A DNA stretch of 10,191 nt from CALIZF01 sp046292445 (GCA_046292445.1 JBKBQT010000058.1:1-10191), one strand, 5' to 3'; shown: positions 1 through 6,986, counted from the stretch's first letter. Made by a program: numbers and translations. Notes: a model not told the origin generated them from the letters alone.

Positions 1-310
1 GCGCCGCCACCGGATCGGGAACATGTTCGAGAACCTCGGTGCACAGCACGGTGTCGAACTGCCGGTCCTCGGGGATGTCGAGCAGGTCGCAGACGATGTC
101 GATCTGCGCGAAGGTCCAGGCACCGGTCTGCAGCCCCACCGCATCGCCCCTGCCGTCATATTGCGCGATGTCCTGCGCCACATAGTCGAGATGCGCACAG
201 AGCGGCTTGTACTGGCATTCCCCCGCCCCGACGTCGATCAGCGACGATCCCGCCGGCAGCGCCGCCAGCGTCCGCGCAAGCCAGGCGCGCCGGAATGCCT
301 CGTTGTTCAT
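1..310 (-). CDS. Class I SAM-dependent methyltransferase, partial (C-terminus off the left edge)
   Basis: Only the first 103 codons are in the window, starting at the ATG at 310. Residues 24-32 read LIDVGAGEC, the glycine-rich motif I that binds S-adenosylmethionine in Rossmann-fold methyltransferases. Residues 86-101 (FDTVLCTEVLEHVPDP) are the typical strand 4/post-motif of Methyltransf_11/23-like enzymes. The start is supported by an AGGA seven bases upstream and by its position 22 bp after the paaG-like stop, so it is probably the last visible gene of the same transcript. The acceptor cannot be told from this fragment: enzymes with this EVLEHVPDP signature act on sugars, lipids, quinones or small molecules. 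Family assignment is firm; the substrate is unknown. Confidence 0.85.
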   Translation of the reverse strand, partial: MNNEAFRRAWLARTLAALPAGSSLIDVGAGECQYKPLCAHLDYVAQDIAQYDGRGDAVGLQTGAWTFAQIDIVCDLLDIPEDRQFDTVLCTEVLEHVPDPVAA

Positions 311-332
311 GGCTCCGTCCTGCTCCCGGTTG

Positions 333-1109
333 CTAGCGGCCGGCAAAGCGCGCCGGCCGCTTGGCCAGGAACGCCGCCACGCCTTCGGCGAAATCCGCGC
401 TCGCGCCGCATGCGCCCTGAAGCTGCGCCTCGAGCGCGAGTTGCGCGTCCAGATCGTTGCCCCAGCTAGCGCGCAGCGCCTGCTTGATGCGGGCATAGGC
501 CGCCGTCGGCCCGGCCGCAAGATGCGCCGCCCGCGCCTGCCAATGGGCGGCGAAGGCATCATCGGGCACCGCTTCCCAGATCATGCCCCAGTCGGCCGCC
601 TGCCGCGCCCGAACCGGTTCGGCAAACAGCATCGCCCCCATCGCCCGCGCGGCGCCGATGCGGCGCGGCAGCGTCCAGGTGCCGCCTGCGTCGGGGATCA
701 GGCCGATGCGGGCGAAGGCCTGCAGGAACACCGCGCTTTCCGCCGCGATCACCACGTCGCAGGCCAGCGCGAGGTTTGCCCCCGCCCCCGCCGCCGCGCC
801 ATTGACCGCCGCGATAGTGGGCACCGGACAATCGACGATGGCGCGCAGGAGCGGATCGTATTCCTCGCGCAGCGACCGGCCGAGGTCGCGCGGCGCATCC
901 CCCGCGCGGTCGGTCAGATCCTGCCCCGCGCAAAAGCCCCGCCCCGCGCCGGTCAGCACGATCACCCGCGCCCGCGCGGCGAGATCGGTCAGCGCCGCCA
1001 GAAGCGCGGCCCGCATCGCCGTGTTCAGCGCATTGCGCCTATCGGGCCGGTTGAGCGTGACCGTTGCCACGCCCGCCGCCTCGGTCACGATGATCGCCGG
1101 CTCGGCCAT
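333..1109 (-). CDS. paaG: PaaG-type enoyl-CoA hydratase/isomerase
   Basis: A 258-residue crotonase-superfamily protein, close in length to E. coli PaaG (about 262). The oxyanion-hole segments are visible at residues 54-66 (GAGRGFCAGQDLT) and 103-112 (NGAAAGAGAN). Residues 137-143 read LIPDAGG, placing the acid/base Asp at 140 where PaaG has its catalytic Asp. The C-terminal SADFAEGVAAFLAKRPARFAGR also matches PaaG from memory. PaaG isomerises ring-epoxidised phenylacetyl-CoA to the oxepin-CoA in aerobic phenylacetate degradation and also shifts double bonds in enoyl-CoAs. No other paa gene (paaABCDE, paaZ, paaK) is present, so a more general enoyl-CoA isomerase role is possible. It lies 67 bp after ccmH and 22 bp before the methyltransferase. 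The bases just before the ATG contain a nine-G run. Confidence 0.8.
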   Translation of the reverse strand: MAEPAIIVTEAAGVATVTLNRPDRRNALNTAMRAALLAALTDLAARARVIVLTGAGRGFCAGQDLTDRAGDAPRDLGRSLREEYDPLLRAIVDCPVPTIAAVNGAAAGAGANLALACDVVIAAESAVFLQAFARIGLIPDAGGTWTLPRRIGAARAMGAMLFAEPVRARQAADWGMIWEAVPDDAFAAHWQARAAHLAAGPTAAYARIKQALRASWGNDLDAQLALEAQLQGACGASADFAEGVAAFLAKRPARFAGR

Positions 1110-1110
1110 G

Positions 1111-1119
1111 CCCCCCCCC
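1111..1119 (-). repeat. Nine-base G homopolymer in the ribosome-binding region of the paaG-like gene
   Basis: On the coding strand the gene is preceded by GCGA, nine G, then C and the ATG at 1109. The run sits where the Shine-Dalgarno element and its spacer should be, so the ribosome-binding site is effectively GAGG plus a poly-G spacer. Such tracts are prone to slipped-strand length change, which would alter SD-to-start spacing without changing the protein. Confidence 0.8.
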
Positions 1120-1135
1120 TCGCCCTGATCCGCCC

Positions 1136-1141
1136 AGCATA
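1136..1141 (-). promoter_or_regulatory. Possible -10 element for the paaG-like gene
   Basis: The minus strand reads TATGCT here (4 of 6 to TATAAT), about 27 bp upstream of the ATG. The best -35 position at 16 bp spacing is TTTCGC, a poor match. The gene could equally be read from the ccmF-ccmH transcript. Weak evidence. Confidence 0.2.
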
Positions 1142-1146
1142 GAATG

Positions 1147-1176
1147 CCCGGCGGCAGGCGAAAGGGGCGGGCCGGG
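1147..1176 (-). terminator. Weak hairpin directly after the ccmH stop
   Basis: CCCGGC at 1147-1152 and GCCGGG at 1171-1176 form a 6-bp inverted repeat with an 18-base loop, starting right after the ccmH stop codon. There is no U-run. It could attenuate rather than terminate, because the paaG-like gene follows in the same direction. Confidence 0.25.
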
Positions 1177-1647
1177 TCAGTCGCGCAGGATCTCGGCCAG
1201 CCGTGCCCGCTCGGCCTCGGTCAGCGCCGGCGCGCCATCGGCCGCCATGCGCCGCCGCCGCAGGTAAAGCCCCGCAACCCCGAGACCGAGGATCAGCATA
1301 GCCGGCCCCGCGACCCAGAGAATCAGGTTGGACCCCGTCGCGGTCGGGCGCAGCAGGACGTATTCGCCATAGCCCGCAAAGGTTTCATCCCCGCGGACGA
1401 TATAGGCGAGCACTTCCGCGTCGGTCTCGCCCAGCAGCAGCCGTTCGCGCACCAGCAGCCGCAGGTCGCGGGCGAGCGGCGCGTTGGATTCGTCAATCGA
1501 TTCGTTGCGGCAGACAAGGCAGCGCAGGTTGGTCGAGATCGCCCGCGCCCGCGCCTCGAGCGCCGGGTCGGCCAGCACCTCGTCGGGCTGCACCGCATGG
1601 GCCGGCGCGGCCAGCAACGCCAGCGCCAGCGCCGCCGCGCGGATCAT
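1177..1647 (-). CDS. ccmH: Cytochrome c maturation protein CcmH (Ccl2-type), haem-ligation thiol reductase
   Basis: A 156-residue protein starting at the ATG at 1647, which overlaps the ccmF stop as ATGA. The open frame runs further upstream, but that part is out-of-frame ccmF sequence. Residues 1-18 form a signal peptide ending in AHA. The mature domain carries LRCLVC at 41-46, giving the conserved Cys43-X2-Cys46 pair, followed by RNESIDESNAPLARDLR as in the family. One membrane segment lies at about 107-128, then a basic RRRR stop-transfer stretch and a short cytoplasmic tail. CcmH keeps apocytochrome CXXCH cysteines reduced and works with CcmF in attaching haem on the periplasmic side. The short size matches Ccl2/CcmH rather than the enterobacterial CcmH fused to a CcmI-like TPR domain, so a separate CcmI is expected elsewhere. 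Coupled translation with ccmF is likely. Confidence 0.95.
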   Translation of the reverse strand: MIRAAALALALLAAPAHAVQPDEVLADPALEARARAISTNLRCLVCRNESIDESNAPLARDLRLLVRERLLLGETDAEVLAYIVRGDETFAGYGEYVLLRPTATGSNLILWVAGPAMLILGLGVAGLYLRRRRMAADGAPALTEAERARLAEILRD

Positions 1648-3614
1648 TCCGCCGGCACCGCCGCGCGCGGCGCCTTGCCCGCGCCGGCCGCGATCCGGTA
1701 GCGCCGGTCGGCAAGGCTCACGCAGCCGCCGAGCGCCATGATGATGCACCCGGCCCAGAGCCAGTTGGCAAAGGGCTTGATATAGCTGCGCACCGCATAG
1801 CCCCCGCCGTCCTGCGGATCGCCGAGCACGAGGTAGACATCGCGCCAGAACCCATAGTCGATCGCCGCCTCGGTCGTCGGCATGCGGGCGACCGGGTAGA
1901 AGCGCTTTTCGGGGTAGAGGGTGAAGGACCGCCGCCCGTCGTCCACGGCCATCACGCCCATGGTCGAGATGTAGTTGGGCCCCTCGACGCGGCGCACGTC
2001 CTCGAGCGTGATCGTGTAGGCGCCGATGGCGAAGCTGTCGCCGATGCGGGCGACGCGGATATCCTCGCGCTCCCAGGCGATATGGCCGGCGATGGCGAAG
2101 ATGGTGATGCCGAGGCCGGCATGGGCGACCGCCTTCCCCCAGTCGGCGCGCGGCAGCCGGGCGAGGCGGCTAAGCCGGTCCGCCACGCCCTGACGCCCGG
2201 TCCGCGCCCAGAGATCGGCCCCTGCCCCGAGCACGACCCACAGACCGAGCGCCAGCCCCAGCGGGCCGAGCGCCGAGCGGCCCGTCTGCATCGCCCAGAC
2301 CAGCGCCCCCGCCGCCGCAGCCAGCAGCGCCAGCCCCCGCAGCGGGCGCAGCACGCGCCCGAGGTTCCCGCGCTTCCACGGCAGCACCGATCCGATGGGC
2401 AGCAGCAGCGCGAGCGCGATCACGAAGGGGGTGAAGGCCATGTCGAAGAACGGCGGGCCGACCGACAGCTTGCGGTCCCAGACCATCTCGGCCACCAGCG
2501 GCCAGATCGTGCCGACGAAGACGACAAAGCACGACACCGCCAGAAGCACGTTGTTGAGCACCAGCGCCGATTCCCGGCTGACCGTGCCGAACACGCCCCG
2601 CGCCTCCATCGCCCCCGCCCGCGCGGCATAGAGGGTAAGCGCACCGCCCACGAAAACCGCGAAGATGAGCAGGATGAACACCCCCCGCTCGGGGTCGCTG
2701 GCAAAGGCATGCACGCTGGTGATGATCCCCGAACGCACGATGAAGGTGCCGATCAGCGAAAACCCGAAGGCCATGATCGCCAGCAGGATCGTCCAGTTCT
2801 TGAGCGCCTCGCGCTTTTCGACGACGATGGCCGAGTGCAGCAATGCGGCGGCGATCAGCCAGGGCATGAAGCTGGCGTTCTCGACCGGATCCCAGAACCA
2901 GAACCCGCCCCAGCCAAGCTCGTAATAGGCCCACCAGGACCCGAGCGCGATCCCGATCGTCAGGAACACCCAGGCCGCCAGCGTCCAGGGCCGCACCCAG
3001 CGGCCCCAGGCTGCATCGACGCGGCCCTCGATCAGCGCCGCGACGGCAAAGGAGAACGCCATCGAAAGGCCGACATAGCCGAGGTAGAGAAACGGCGGAT
3101 GAAAGGCGAGCCCCGGATCCTGCAACAGCGGGTTGAGGTCGGACCCGTCCATCGGCGGCACTTCGAGCCGCAGGAACGGGTTGGAGGTCAGCAGCATGAA
3201 GAGCAGGAACGCGACCCCGATCGACCCCTGCACCGCCAGCACCCGCGCCCGGAGCGTCGCCGGCAGGTTGCCCCCGAACCAGGCCGCGCAGGCGCCGAAA
3301 AGCGCCAGGATCAGCACCCACAGCAGCAGCGATCCCTCGTGGTTCCCCCAGACCCCCGACACTTTGTAAAGCATCGGCTTGAGCGTATGGCTGTTCTGGA
3401 CCACCAGCAGCAGCGAGAAATCCGAGGTGACGAAGGCATAGGTCAGCGCCGCAAAGGCAAAGCCCACCAGCAGCACCTGCGCGGTCGCCGCCGGCTCGGC
3501 CACCGCCATCCAGCCCGACCAGCGGTAATGCGCGCCGACCAGCGGCACCACGGTCTGAACCAGCGCGACGGCCAGCGCGAGGATGAGGGCGAAATGGCCA
3601 AGCTCAACGATCAT
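1644..3614 (-). CDS. ccmF: Cytochrome c haem lyase CcmF (Ccl1-type)
   Basis: A 656-residue polytopic inner-membrane protein of normal CcmF length. The periplasmic WWD domain is clear at residues 227-252 (WWAYYELGWGGFWFWDP onward to FMPWL). Conserved histidines lie at 172 (after NPLLQDPGLAF), 260 and 302 flanking the WWD region, and 498 in a late membrane helix; these match family haem-ligand positions. About fourteen to fifteen hydrophobic segments are visible, and residues 515-610 form the large soluble C-terminal loop. CcmF takes haem from holo-CcmE and ligates it to the CXXCH of apocytochromes together with CcmH and CcmI. Its stop overlaps the ccmH start by ATGA. Many alphaproteobacteria have ccmE just upstream, but here the upstream neighbour is a START-domain gene after a 160-bp gap, so ccmE and ccmI must lie elsewhere. 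Confidence 0.97.
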   Translation of the reverse strand: MIVELGHFALILALAVALVQTVVPLVGAHYRWSGWMAVAEPAATAQVLLVGFAFAALTYAFVTSDFSLLLVVQNSHTLKPMLYKVSGVWGNHEGSLLLWVLILALFGACAAWFGGNLPATLRARVLAVQGSIGVAFLLFMLLTSNPFLRLEVPPMDGSDLNPLLQDPGLAFHPPFLYLGYVGLSMAFSFAVAALIEGRVDAAWGRWVRPWTLAAWVFLTIGIALGSWWAYYELGWGGFWFWDPVENASFMPWLIAAALLHSAIVVEKREALKNWTILLAIMAFGFSLIGTFIVRSGIITSVHAFASDPERGVFILLIFAVFVGGALTLYAARAGAMEARGVFGTVSRESALVLNNVLLAVSCFVVFVGTIWPLVAEMVWDRKLSVGPPFFDMAFTPFVIALALLLPIGSVLPWKRGNLGRVLRPLRGLALLAAAAGALVWAMQTGRSALGPLGLALGLWVVLGAGADLWARTGRQGVADRLSRLARLPRADWGKAVAHAGLGITIFAIAGHIAWEREDIRVARIGDSFAIGAYTITLEDVRRVEGPNYISTMGVMAVDDGRRSFTLYPEKRFYPVARMPTTEAAIDYGFWRDVYLVLGDPQDGGGYAVRSYIKPFANWLWAGCIIMALGGCVSLADRRYRIAAGAGKAPRAAVPAE

Positions 3615-3669
3615 CGTGTTTCCCGAACCCCCTGCAACGGGTCATCTGTGGTTGCCCGAGCACAAGATG

Positions 3670-3698
3670 ACGATAGGACCAACGCGCCGCTGGGTGAA
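3670..3698 (-). promoter_or_regulatory. Candidate sigma-70-type promoter for ccmFH
   Basis: The minus strand reads TTCACC at 3698-3693 (4 of 6 to TTGACA), then exactly 17 bases, then TATCGT at 3675-3670 (4 of 6 to TATAAT). Transcription would begin near 3663, giving a leader of about 50 bases before the ccmF ATG at 3614. The rest of the 160-bp gap (3615-3774) shows no gene. Pattern match only; high-GC DNA gives fewer chance AT hits, which helps, but it is untested. Confidence 0.4.
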
Positions 3699-3774
3699 GC
3701 GCCTGCGCGCCGATGCCGCGGCGCCGGCCGTCTCGCGCCGGTCACGTCCGCGTCAGCCGCGCCAAACCCGCCCG

Positions 3775-4227
3775 TCAGGCGCGGTGGAGCGCCGCCGCCC
3801 GCGCCTCGAACGCCCGAACGATGCGCTGCATCGCCTCGTTGAACACGATGCCGACGATCCCCTGCAGGATCGCGTTGCGGAACTCGAAATCGACGAAGAA
3901 CTCAACCTCGCAGCCGCCCCCGTCGAGATCGCGGAAATCCCAGGTCGACCGCATGTGCCGGAACGGGCCGTCGATGTATTCGGTCTCGATCCGCCGCCGT
4001 TCGGGCCAGAGGATCACGCGGCTGCCGAATTTCTCGCGGAACACCTTGAACGAGATCACGAGGTCGGCCTCCATCAGCTCCGCCCCGTCGCCAACGGGGC
4101 GGCGGGTGCGCACCCGCGCCGCGGCGCACCACGGGAGAAACTCGGGGTAGCGTTCCACATCCGCCACGAGCGCATACATCTCGGCGGCGCTCCAGGGCAG
4201 GCGCTTGGTTTCGCGGTGTGTCGGCAT
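3775..4227 (-). CDS. RatA/COQ10-like START-domain (coenzyme Q-binding) protein
   Basis: A 150-residue single-domain protein of the polyketide cyclase/START family. Diagnostic segments are VADVERYPEFLPWC at 21-34, the strand pattern ADLVISFKVFREKF at 54-67, PFRHMRSTWDF at 88-98, and the C-terminal helix with FRNAILQGIVGIVFNEAMQRIV at about 116-137. These match bacterial RatA and mitochondrial Coq10, which bind ubiquinone or related lipids and support respiratory quinone function. E. coli RatA was reported to inhibit 70S assembly, hence the common 'toxin' name, but most alphaproteobacterial members are better read as Coq10-like. No ratB-like gene is adjacent. The start MPTHRETKRLPWS fits the family; an AAGGA lies close upstream. 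It is divergent from hpt with 80 bp between the starts. Confidence 0.88.
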   Translation of the reverse strand: MPTHRETKRLPWSAAEMYALVADVERYPEFLPWCAAARVRTRRPVGDGAELMEADLVISFKVFREKFGSRVILWPERRRIETEYIDGPFRHMRSTWDFRDLDGGGCEVEFFVDFEFRNAILQGIVGIVFNEAMQRIVRAFEARAAALHRA

Positions 4228-4307
4228 GCGTCCTTGGCAACGGGATGATGACTTGAGCGCCGGGAATGGCTAGACCGGGCGGGGAAATCAAGGGGCGGTC
4301 CTGTCGC

Positions 4308-4847
4308 ATGAAACCCTATGTCATCGACCAGATGATCTCGGCCAAGTCCATCGCCGCCCGGGTCGAGGCACTCGCGCGCGAGATCACGGCGCATTTCGCG
4401 GGCACCGACAAGCTGGTGGTGGTCGGCCTCTTGCGCGGGTCGTTCGTGTTCATCGCCGATCTGGTGCGCGAGATCGACCTGCCGCTGGAGGTCGATTTCC
4501 TCGAGGCGTCGTCCTACGGGAACGCCACCGAATCGAGCCGCGAGGTGCGCATCCTCAAGGACTTGCGGGGCGAGATCGCGGGGCGCGACGTGCTGGTGGT
4601 CGAGGATATCGTCGATACCGGCCATACGCTCAACCATGTCATCAACCTGCTGCGCTCGCGCGGGCCGGCGCGGCTCGAGGTCTGCGCCCTGCTCGACAAG
4701 CCCTCGCGGCGCGAGGTGGACATCCGCGCGACCTGGACGGGGTTCGTCATCCCCGACGAATTCGTCGTCGGCTATGGCATCGACTATGCGCAGCGCAACC
4801 GCAACCTGCCCTATATCGGCAAGGTGCGGTTCCTCGATGCGGCGTGA
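4308..4847 (+). CDS. hpt: Hypoxanthine phosphoribosyltransferase
   Basis: A 179-residue purine salvage enzyme that makes IMP (and often GMP) from hypoxanthine or guanine and PRPP in the cytoplasm. The PRPP-binding signature VLVVEDIVDTGHTL is at residues 95-108. The loop I cis-peptide segment LLRGS is at 41-45, the flexible active-site loop SSYGNATESS at 68-77, and the purine-contact region KPSRR (131-135) with FVIPDEFVVGYGIDYAQRNR at about 146-165. An in-frame ATG at 4266 exists, but MKPYVIDQMISAKSIAARVE at 4308 matches the usual family start, so I chose it. The SD is weak (AGGGG 12 bases upstream). It heads a plus-strand group: a 59-residue protein begins 6 bp after its stop. Confidence 0.95.
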   Translation: MKPYVIDQMISAKSIAARVEALAREITAHFAGTDKLVVVGLLRGSFVFIADLVREIDLPLEVDFLEASSYGNATESSREVRILKDLRGEIAGRDVLVVEDIVDTGHTLNHVINLLRSRGPARLEVCALLDKPSRREVDIRATWTGFVIPDEFVVGYGIDYAQRNRNLPYIGKVRFLDAA

Positions 4848-4853
4848 CGCGCG

Positions 4854-5033
4854 ATGAACCTCGGCTGGTTCCTCCGCATGGCCCGCTGGGCGCGCAACCC
4901 GCCGTCGATGCGGGCCGTGCGGGGGCTGCTGCTCGTGATCGCCGTCTGCCTCGCGCTGGTGGGGATCGAGGCGCTCGGCCTCTGGCCGGACTGGGCGACG
5001 ACCGGCGGCGGCGGGCGCGCGATGCGGCCCTGA
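4854..5033 (+). CDS. Small single-pass membrane protein (59 aa), conserved beside the cytochrome
   Basis: A short gene starting with ATG 6 bp after the hpt stop. The product begins MNLGWFLRMARWARNPPSMR, then has one hydrophobic segment at about 24-43 (GLLLVIAVCLALVGIEALGL), and ends with WPDWATT and a glycine-rich tail. The RMARWARNPPS amphipathic, positively charged start followed by one helix suggests an N-in inner-membrane protein. I recall similar 50-65 residue proteins with an ARWARNPPS-like start in Rhodobacteraceae next to a cytochrome c gene, but cannot verify this here. Base use is coding-like (Trp, Met, Leu rich rather than Arg/Pro noise). No clear SD is visible, which would fit translational coupling to hpt. 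Function unknown; it may anchor or assist the downstream diheme cytochrome. Confidence 0.75.
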   Translation: MNLGWFLRMARWARNPPSMRAVRGLLLVIAVCLALVGIEALGLWPDWATTGGGGRAMRP

Positions 5034-5056
5034 GGGGCGCCATCACGGGGCCGTGC

Positions 5057-5074
5057 GCGCGGGTTGCCCTGCGC
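5057..5074 (+). other. Hairpin between the small membrane protein gene and the cytochrome gene
   Basis: GCGCGGG at 5057-5063, loop TTG, then CCC-T-GCGC at 5067-5074 form a 7-bp stem with one bulged T. It lies 24 bases after the 59-residue gene and 42 bases before the cytochrome start. There is no U-run. It might tune expression between the two genes, or be a chance structure in GC-rich DNA. Confidence 0.3.
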
Positions 5075-5115
5075 GGGGCGAGCGGCCACACTCACCCCGT
5101 GACCGGGAGGGTGCG

Positions 5116-6006
5116 ATGCGGCGGCTGTTCTATCTGGTGATATTCGCGGGCCTCGTCGCGGCGGCGGCGGGCTGGATCCTCTCGGCCCCGCGTCCTTATG
5201 GCGCGGCGAGCTTTGCCGGCATGACCGGCAATGCCGAGCGGGGCGAGGCGGTGTTCCACGCCGCCGGCTGCGCCTCCTGCCACCATGCGCCGGGGGCGAC
5301 CGGCGAGGCAAAGCTGGTGCTGGCCGGCGGGCAAAGGTTCGCGAGCGATTTCGGCACCTTCCTTGCTCCCAACATCTCCTCCGACCCGGCGCAGGGCATC
5401 GGCGCCTGGTCGGTGGCCGACCTTGGCAACGCGCTGATGGCGGGGGTGTCGCCCGAGGGGCGGCATTACTACCCGGCGTTTCCGTGGACGGCCTATGCCC
5501 GGATGCAGCCGGGCGATGTGGCCGACCTGCACGCCTATCTGATGACCTTGCCCGCCGATGCCACGCCGAGCGCGCCGCACGAACTGCCCTTCCCCTTCTC
5601 GATCCGGCGCGGCGTCGGTCTGTGGAAATGGCTCTATCTCGACCCCGCCCCGGTCGTCGGCGGCACGCTGACCGAGGCCGAGGCGCGCGGGCGCTACCTC
5701 GTCGAGGCGCTCGGGCATTGCGGCGAATGCCACACGCCGCGCGGCCCCCTCGGCGCGCTCGACACCGCACGCTGGCTGGCGGGCGCGCCGAACCCGAACG
5801 GGACCGGGCGCATCCCGAACATCACGCCCGCCGCGCTGACCTGGACCGAAGGCGAGATCGCCAATTACCTCTCGACCGGCTTCACCCCCGATTTCGACAG
5901 CGTCGGCGGACATATGGCGGCGGTGGTGGAAAACTACGCCCGCCTGCCCGAGAGCGACCGGGCGGCCGTCGCGGCCTATCTCAAGCGCGTGCCGCCGGTG
6001 CCCTGA
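5116..6006 (+). CDS. Membrane-anchored or periplasmic diheme cytochrome c
   Basis: A 296-residue protein with two cytochrome c domains. Residues 1-23 (MRRLFYLVIFAGLVAAAAGW) form a signal peptide or uncleaved anchor. Haem-binding CXXCH motifs are C52-ASC-H56 and C202-GEC-H206. Probable distal Met ligands are Met130 (AFPWTAYARM) and Met267 (GGHM). The layout resembles the cytochrome subunits that accept electrons from alcohol, aldehyde or sugar dehydrogenases, but no dehydrogenase gene is next to it. The ATG at 5116 is chosen because GGGAGG lies 5 bases upstream and the signal peptide begins here, although the frame is open to 5053. Its maturation would need the CcmF/CcmH encoded nearby. It stops 4 bp from the convergent lipA stop. 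Redox partner unknown. Confidence 0.93.
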   Translation: MRRLFYLVIFAGLVAAAAGWILSAPRPYGAASFAGMTGNAERGEAVFHAAGCASCHHAPGATGEAKLVLAGGQRFASDFGTFLAPNISSDPAQGIGAWSVADLGNALMAGVSPEGRHYYPAFPWTAYARMQPGDVADLHAYLMTLPADATPSAPHELPFPFSIRRGVGLWKWLYLDPAPVVGGTLTEAEARGRYLVEALGHCGECHTPRGPLGALDTARWLAGAPNPNGTGRIPNITPAALTWTEGEIANYLSTGFTPDFDSVGGHMAAVVENYARLPESDRAAVAAYLKRVPPVP

Positions 6007-6010
6007 CGCC

Positions 6011-6961
6011 TTAACCCGCCCGTGCCGCCCGCGCCGCGCGCAGGCGCGCGAAATCCTCGCCCGCGTGATAGGACGACCGGGTGAGCGGCGTGGCCGAGAC
6101 CATCAGGAACCCCTTGCCGCGCGCGGCCGTTTCATAGCCCGCGAATTCCTCGGGCGTCACGAAACGGTCCACCCGGTGATGCTTGGGTGTCGGTTGCAGA
6201 TACTGCCCGATGGTCAGGAAATCGACATCGGCGCTGCGCATGTCGTCCATCACCTGCAGCACCGCCTGCCGGTCCTCGCCGAGGCCGACCATGATGCCCG
6301 ATTTGGTGAACACCCGGCCGTCGATCTCCTTGGCGCGCTGGAGGAGGCGCAGCGAATGGAAATAGCGCGCGCCCGGGCGCACTTCGGGGTAGAGGCCCGG
6401 CACGGTCTCGAGGTTGTGGTTGAACACATCCGGCTGCGCCGCGATCACCGCCTCCAGCGCATCGGGGCCGCAGCGCAGGAAATCGGGCACCAGAACCTCG
6501 ATGGTGGTGGCGGGGCTGCGGTGCCGGATGGCGCGGATGGTCTGGGCGAAATGCGCCGCCCCGCCGTCGGGCAGGTCGTCGCGGTCAACGCTTGTCACCA
6601 CGACATGGGCAAGGCCAAGCTCGGCCACCGCATGCGCAACCCGGCCCGGCTCGAAGGCGTCGAGCGCCTGCGGCCGCCCGGTGGCCACATTGCAGAAGGT
6701 GCAGCCGCGGGTGCAGATCTCGCCCATGATCATCATGGTCGCATGGCCCTGCGCCCAGCATTCGCCGACGTTGGGGCAGCCCGCCTCCTCGCAGACGGTG
6801 GTGAGCCGCTGCGCCCGGATGATGTCGCGCGTGGCCTTGTAGCCGGGGCTCGACGGCGCCTTGACGCGGATCCAGGCCGGTTTCTTGGGCTGCGCCTGAT
6901 CGGGCCGGTGGGCCTTTTCGGGGTGGCGTTCCTCGGGGATGGTCAGGTCGCGTGGGGTCAT
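6011..6961 (-). CDS. lipA: Lipoyl synthase (radical SAM)
   Basis: A 316-residue LipA that inserts two sulphurs into octanoyl groups on lipoyl domains of 2-oxoacid dehydrogenases and the glycine cleavage H protein. Numbered from 6961, the auxiliary [4Fe-4S] cluster ligands are Cys57, Cys62 and Cys68 (CEEAGCPNVGEC), the radical-SAM cluster ligands are Cys83, Cys87 and Cys90 (CTRGCTFC), and the C-terminal RSSYH at 295-299 supplies the serine ligand of the auxiliary cluster. All key residues are present. An in-frame ATG at 6979 exists, but AAAGGA (6974-6969) ends 7 bases before the ATG at 6961, whereas 6979 has no SD. The gene converges on the cytochrome gene. A candidate promoter and a strong dyad lie just upstream. 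Confidence 0.97.
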   Translation of the reverse strand: MTPRDLTIPEERHPEKAHRPDQAQPKKPAWIRVKAPSSPGYKATRDIIRAQRLTTVCEEAGCPNVGECWAQGHATMMIMGEICTRGCTFCNVATGRPQALDAFEPGRVAHAVAELGLAHVVVTSVDRDDLPDGGAAHFAQTIRAIRHRSPATTIEVLVPDFLRCGPDALEAVIAAQPDVFNHNLETVPGLYPEVRPGARYFHSLRLLQRAKEIDGRVFTKSGIMVGLGEDRQAVLQVMDDMRSADVDFLTIGQYLQPTPKHHRVDRFVTPEEFAGYETAARGKGFLMVSATPLTRSSYHAGEDFARLRAARAARAG

Positions 6962-6968
6962 GGGGGCG

Positions 6969-6974
6969 TCCTTT
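6969..6974 (-). promoter_or_regulatory. Ribosome-binding site that decides the lipA start
   Basis: AAAGGA on the minus strand, 7 bases before the ATG at 6961. It lies inside the 5' extension that the ATG at 6979 would translate, arguing against the longer start. Confidence 0.65.
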
Positions 6975-6986
6975 GGCATGCTGCGA

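Noticed and set aside
207..1142. A 311-codon plus-strand frame opposite the paaG-like gene and methyltransferase
   Set aside because: Arg/Pro/His-rich noise across two real minus-strand genes; no start signal and no recognisable domain.
2082..3842. A 586-codon open frame on the plus strand opposite ccmF
   Set aside because: It is antisense to a clear ccmF and its product is dominated by Arg, His, Gln, Pro and Asp with no domain, as expected from GC-rich codon bias on the other strand.
3775..4227. A RatA-type toxin-antitoxin module
   Set aside because: There is no RatB-like partner, and the protein is better explained as a Coq10-like START protein; the name 'toxin' comes from one E. coli study.
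4811..5770. A 319-codon minus-strand frame opposite the cytochrome gene
   Set aside because: The product is almost all Arg, Ala, Pro and Ser. The plus strand carries two intact CXXCH haem motifs and a signal peptide, so the minus frame is a shadow.
6035..6050. CGCGCG-CAGG-CGCGCG dyad at the 3' end of lipA as a terminator
   Set aside because: It lies inside Arg/Ala codons of lipA and can arise from codon bias; no U-run and not positioned after the stop of either convergent gene.
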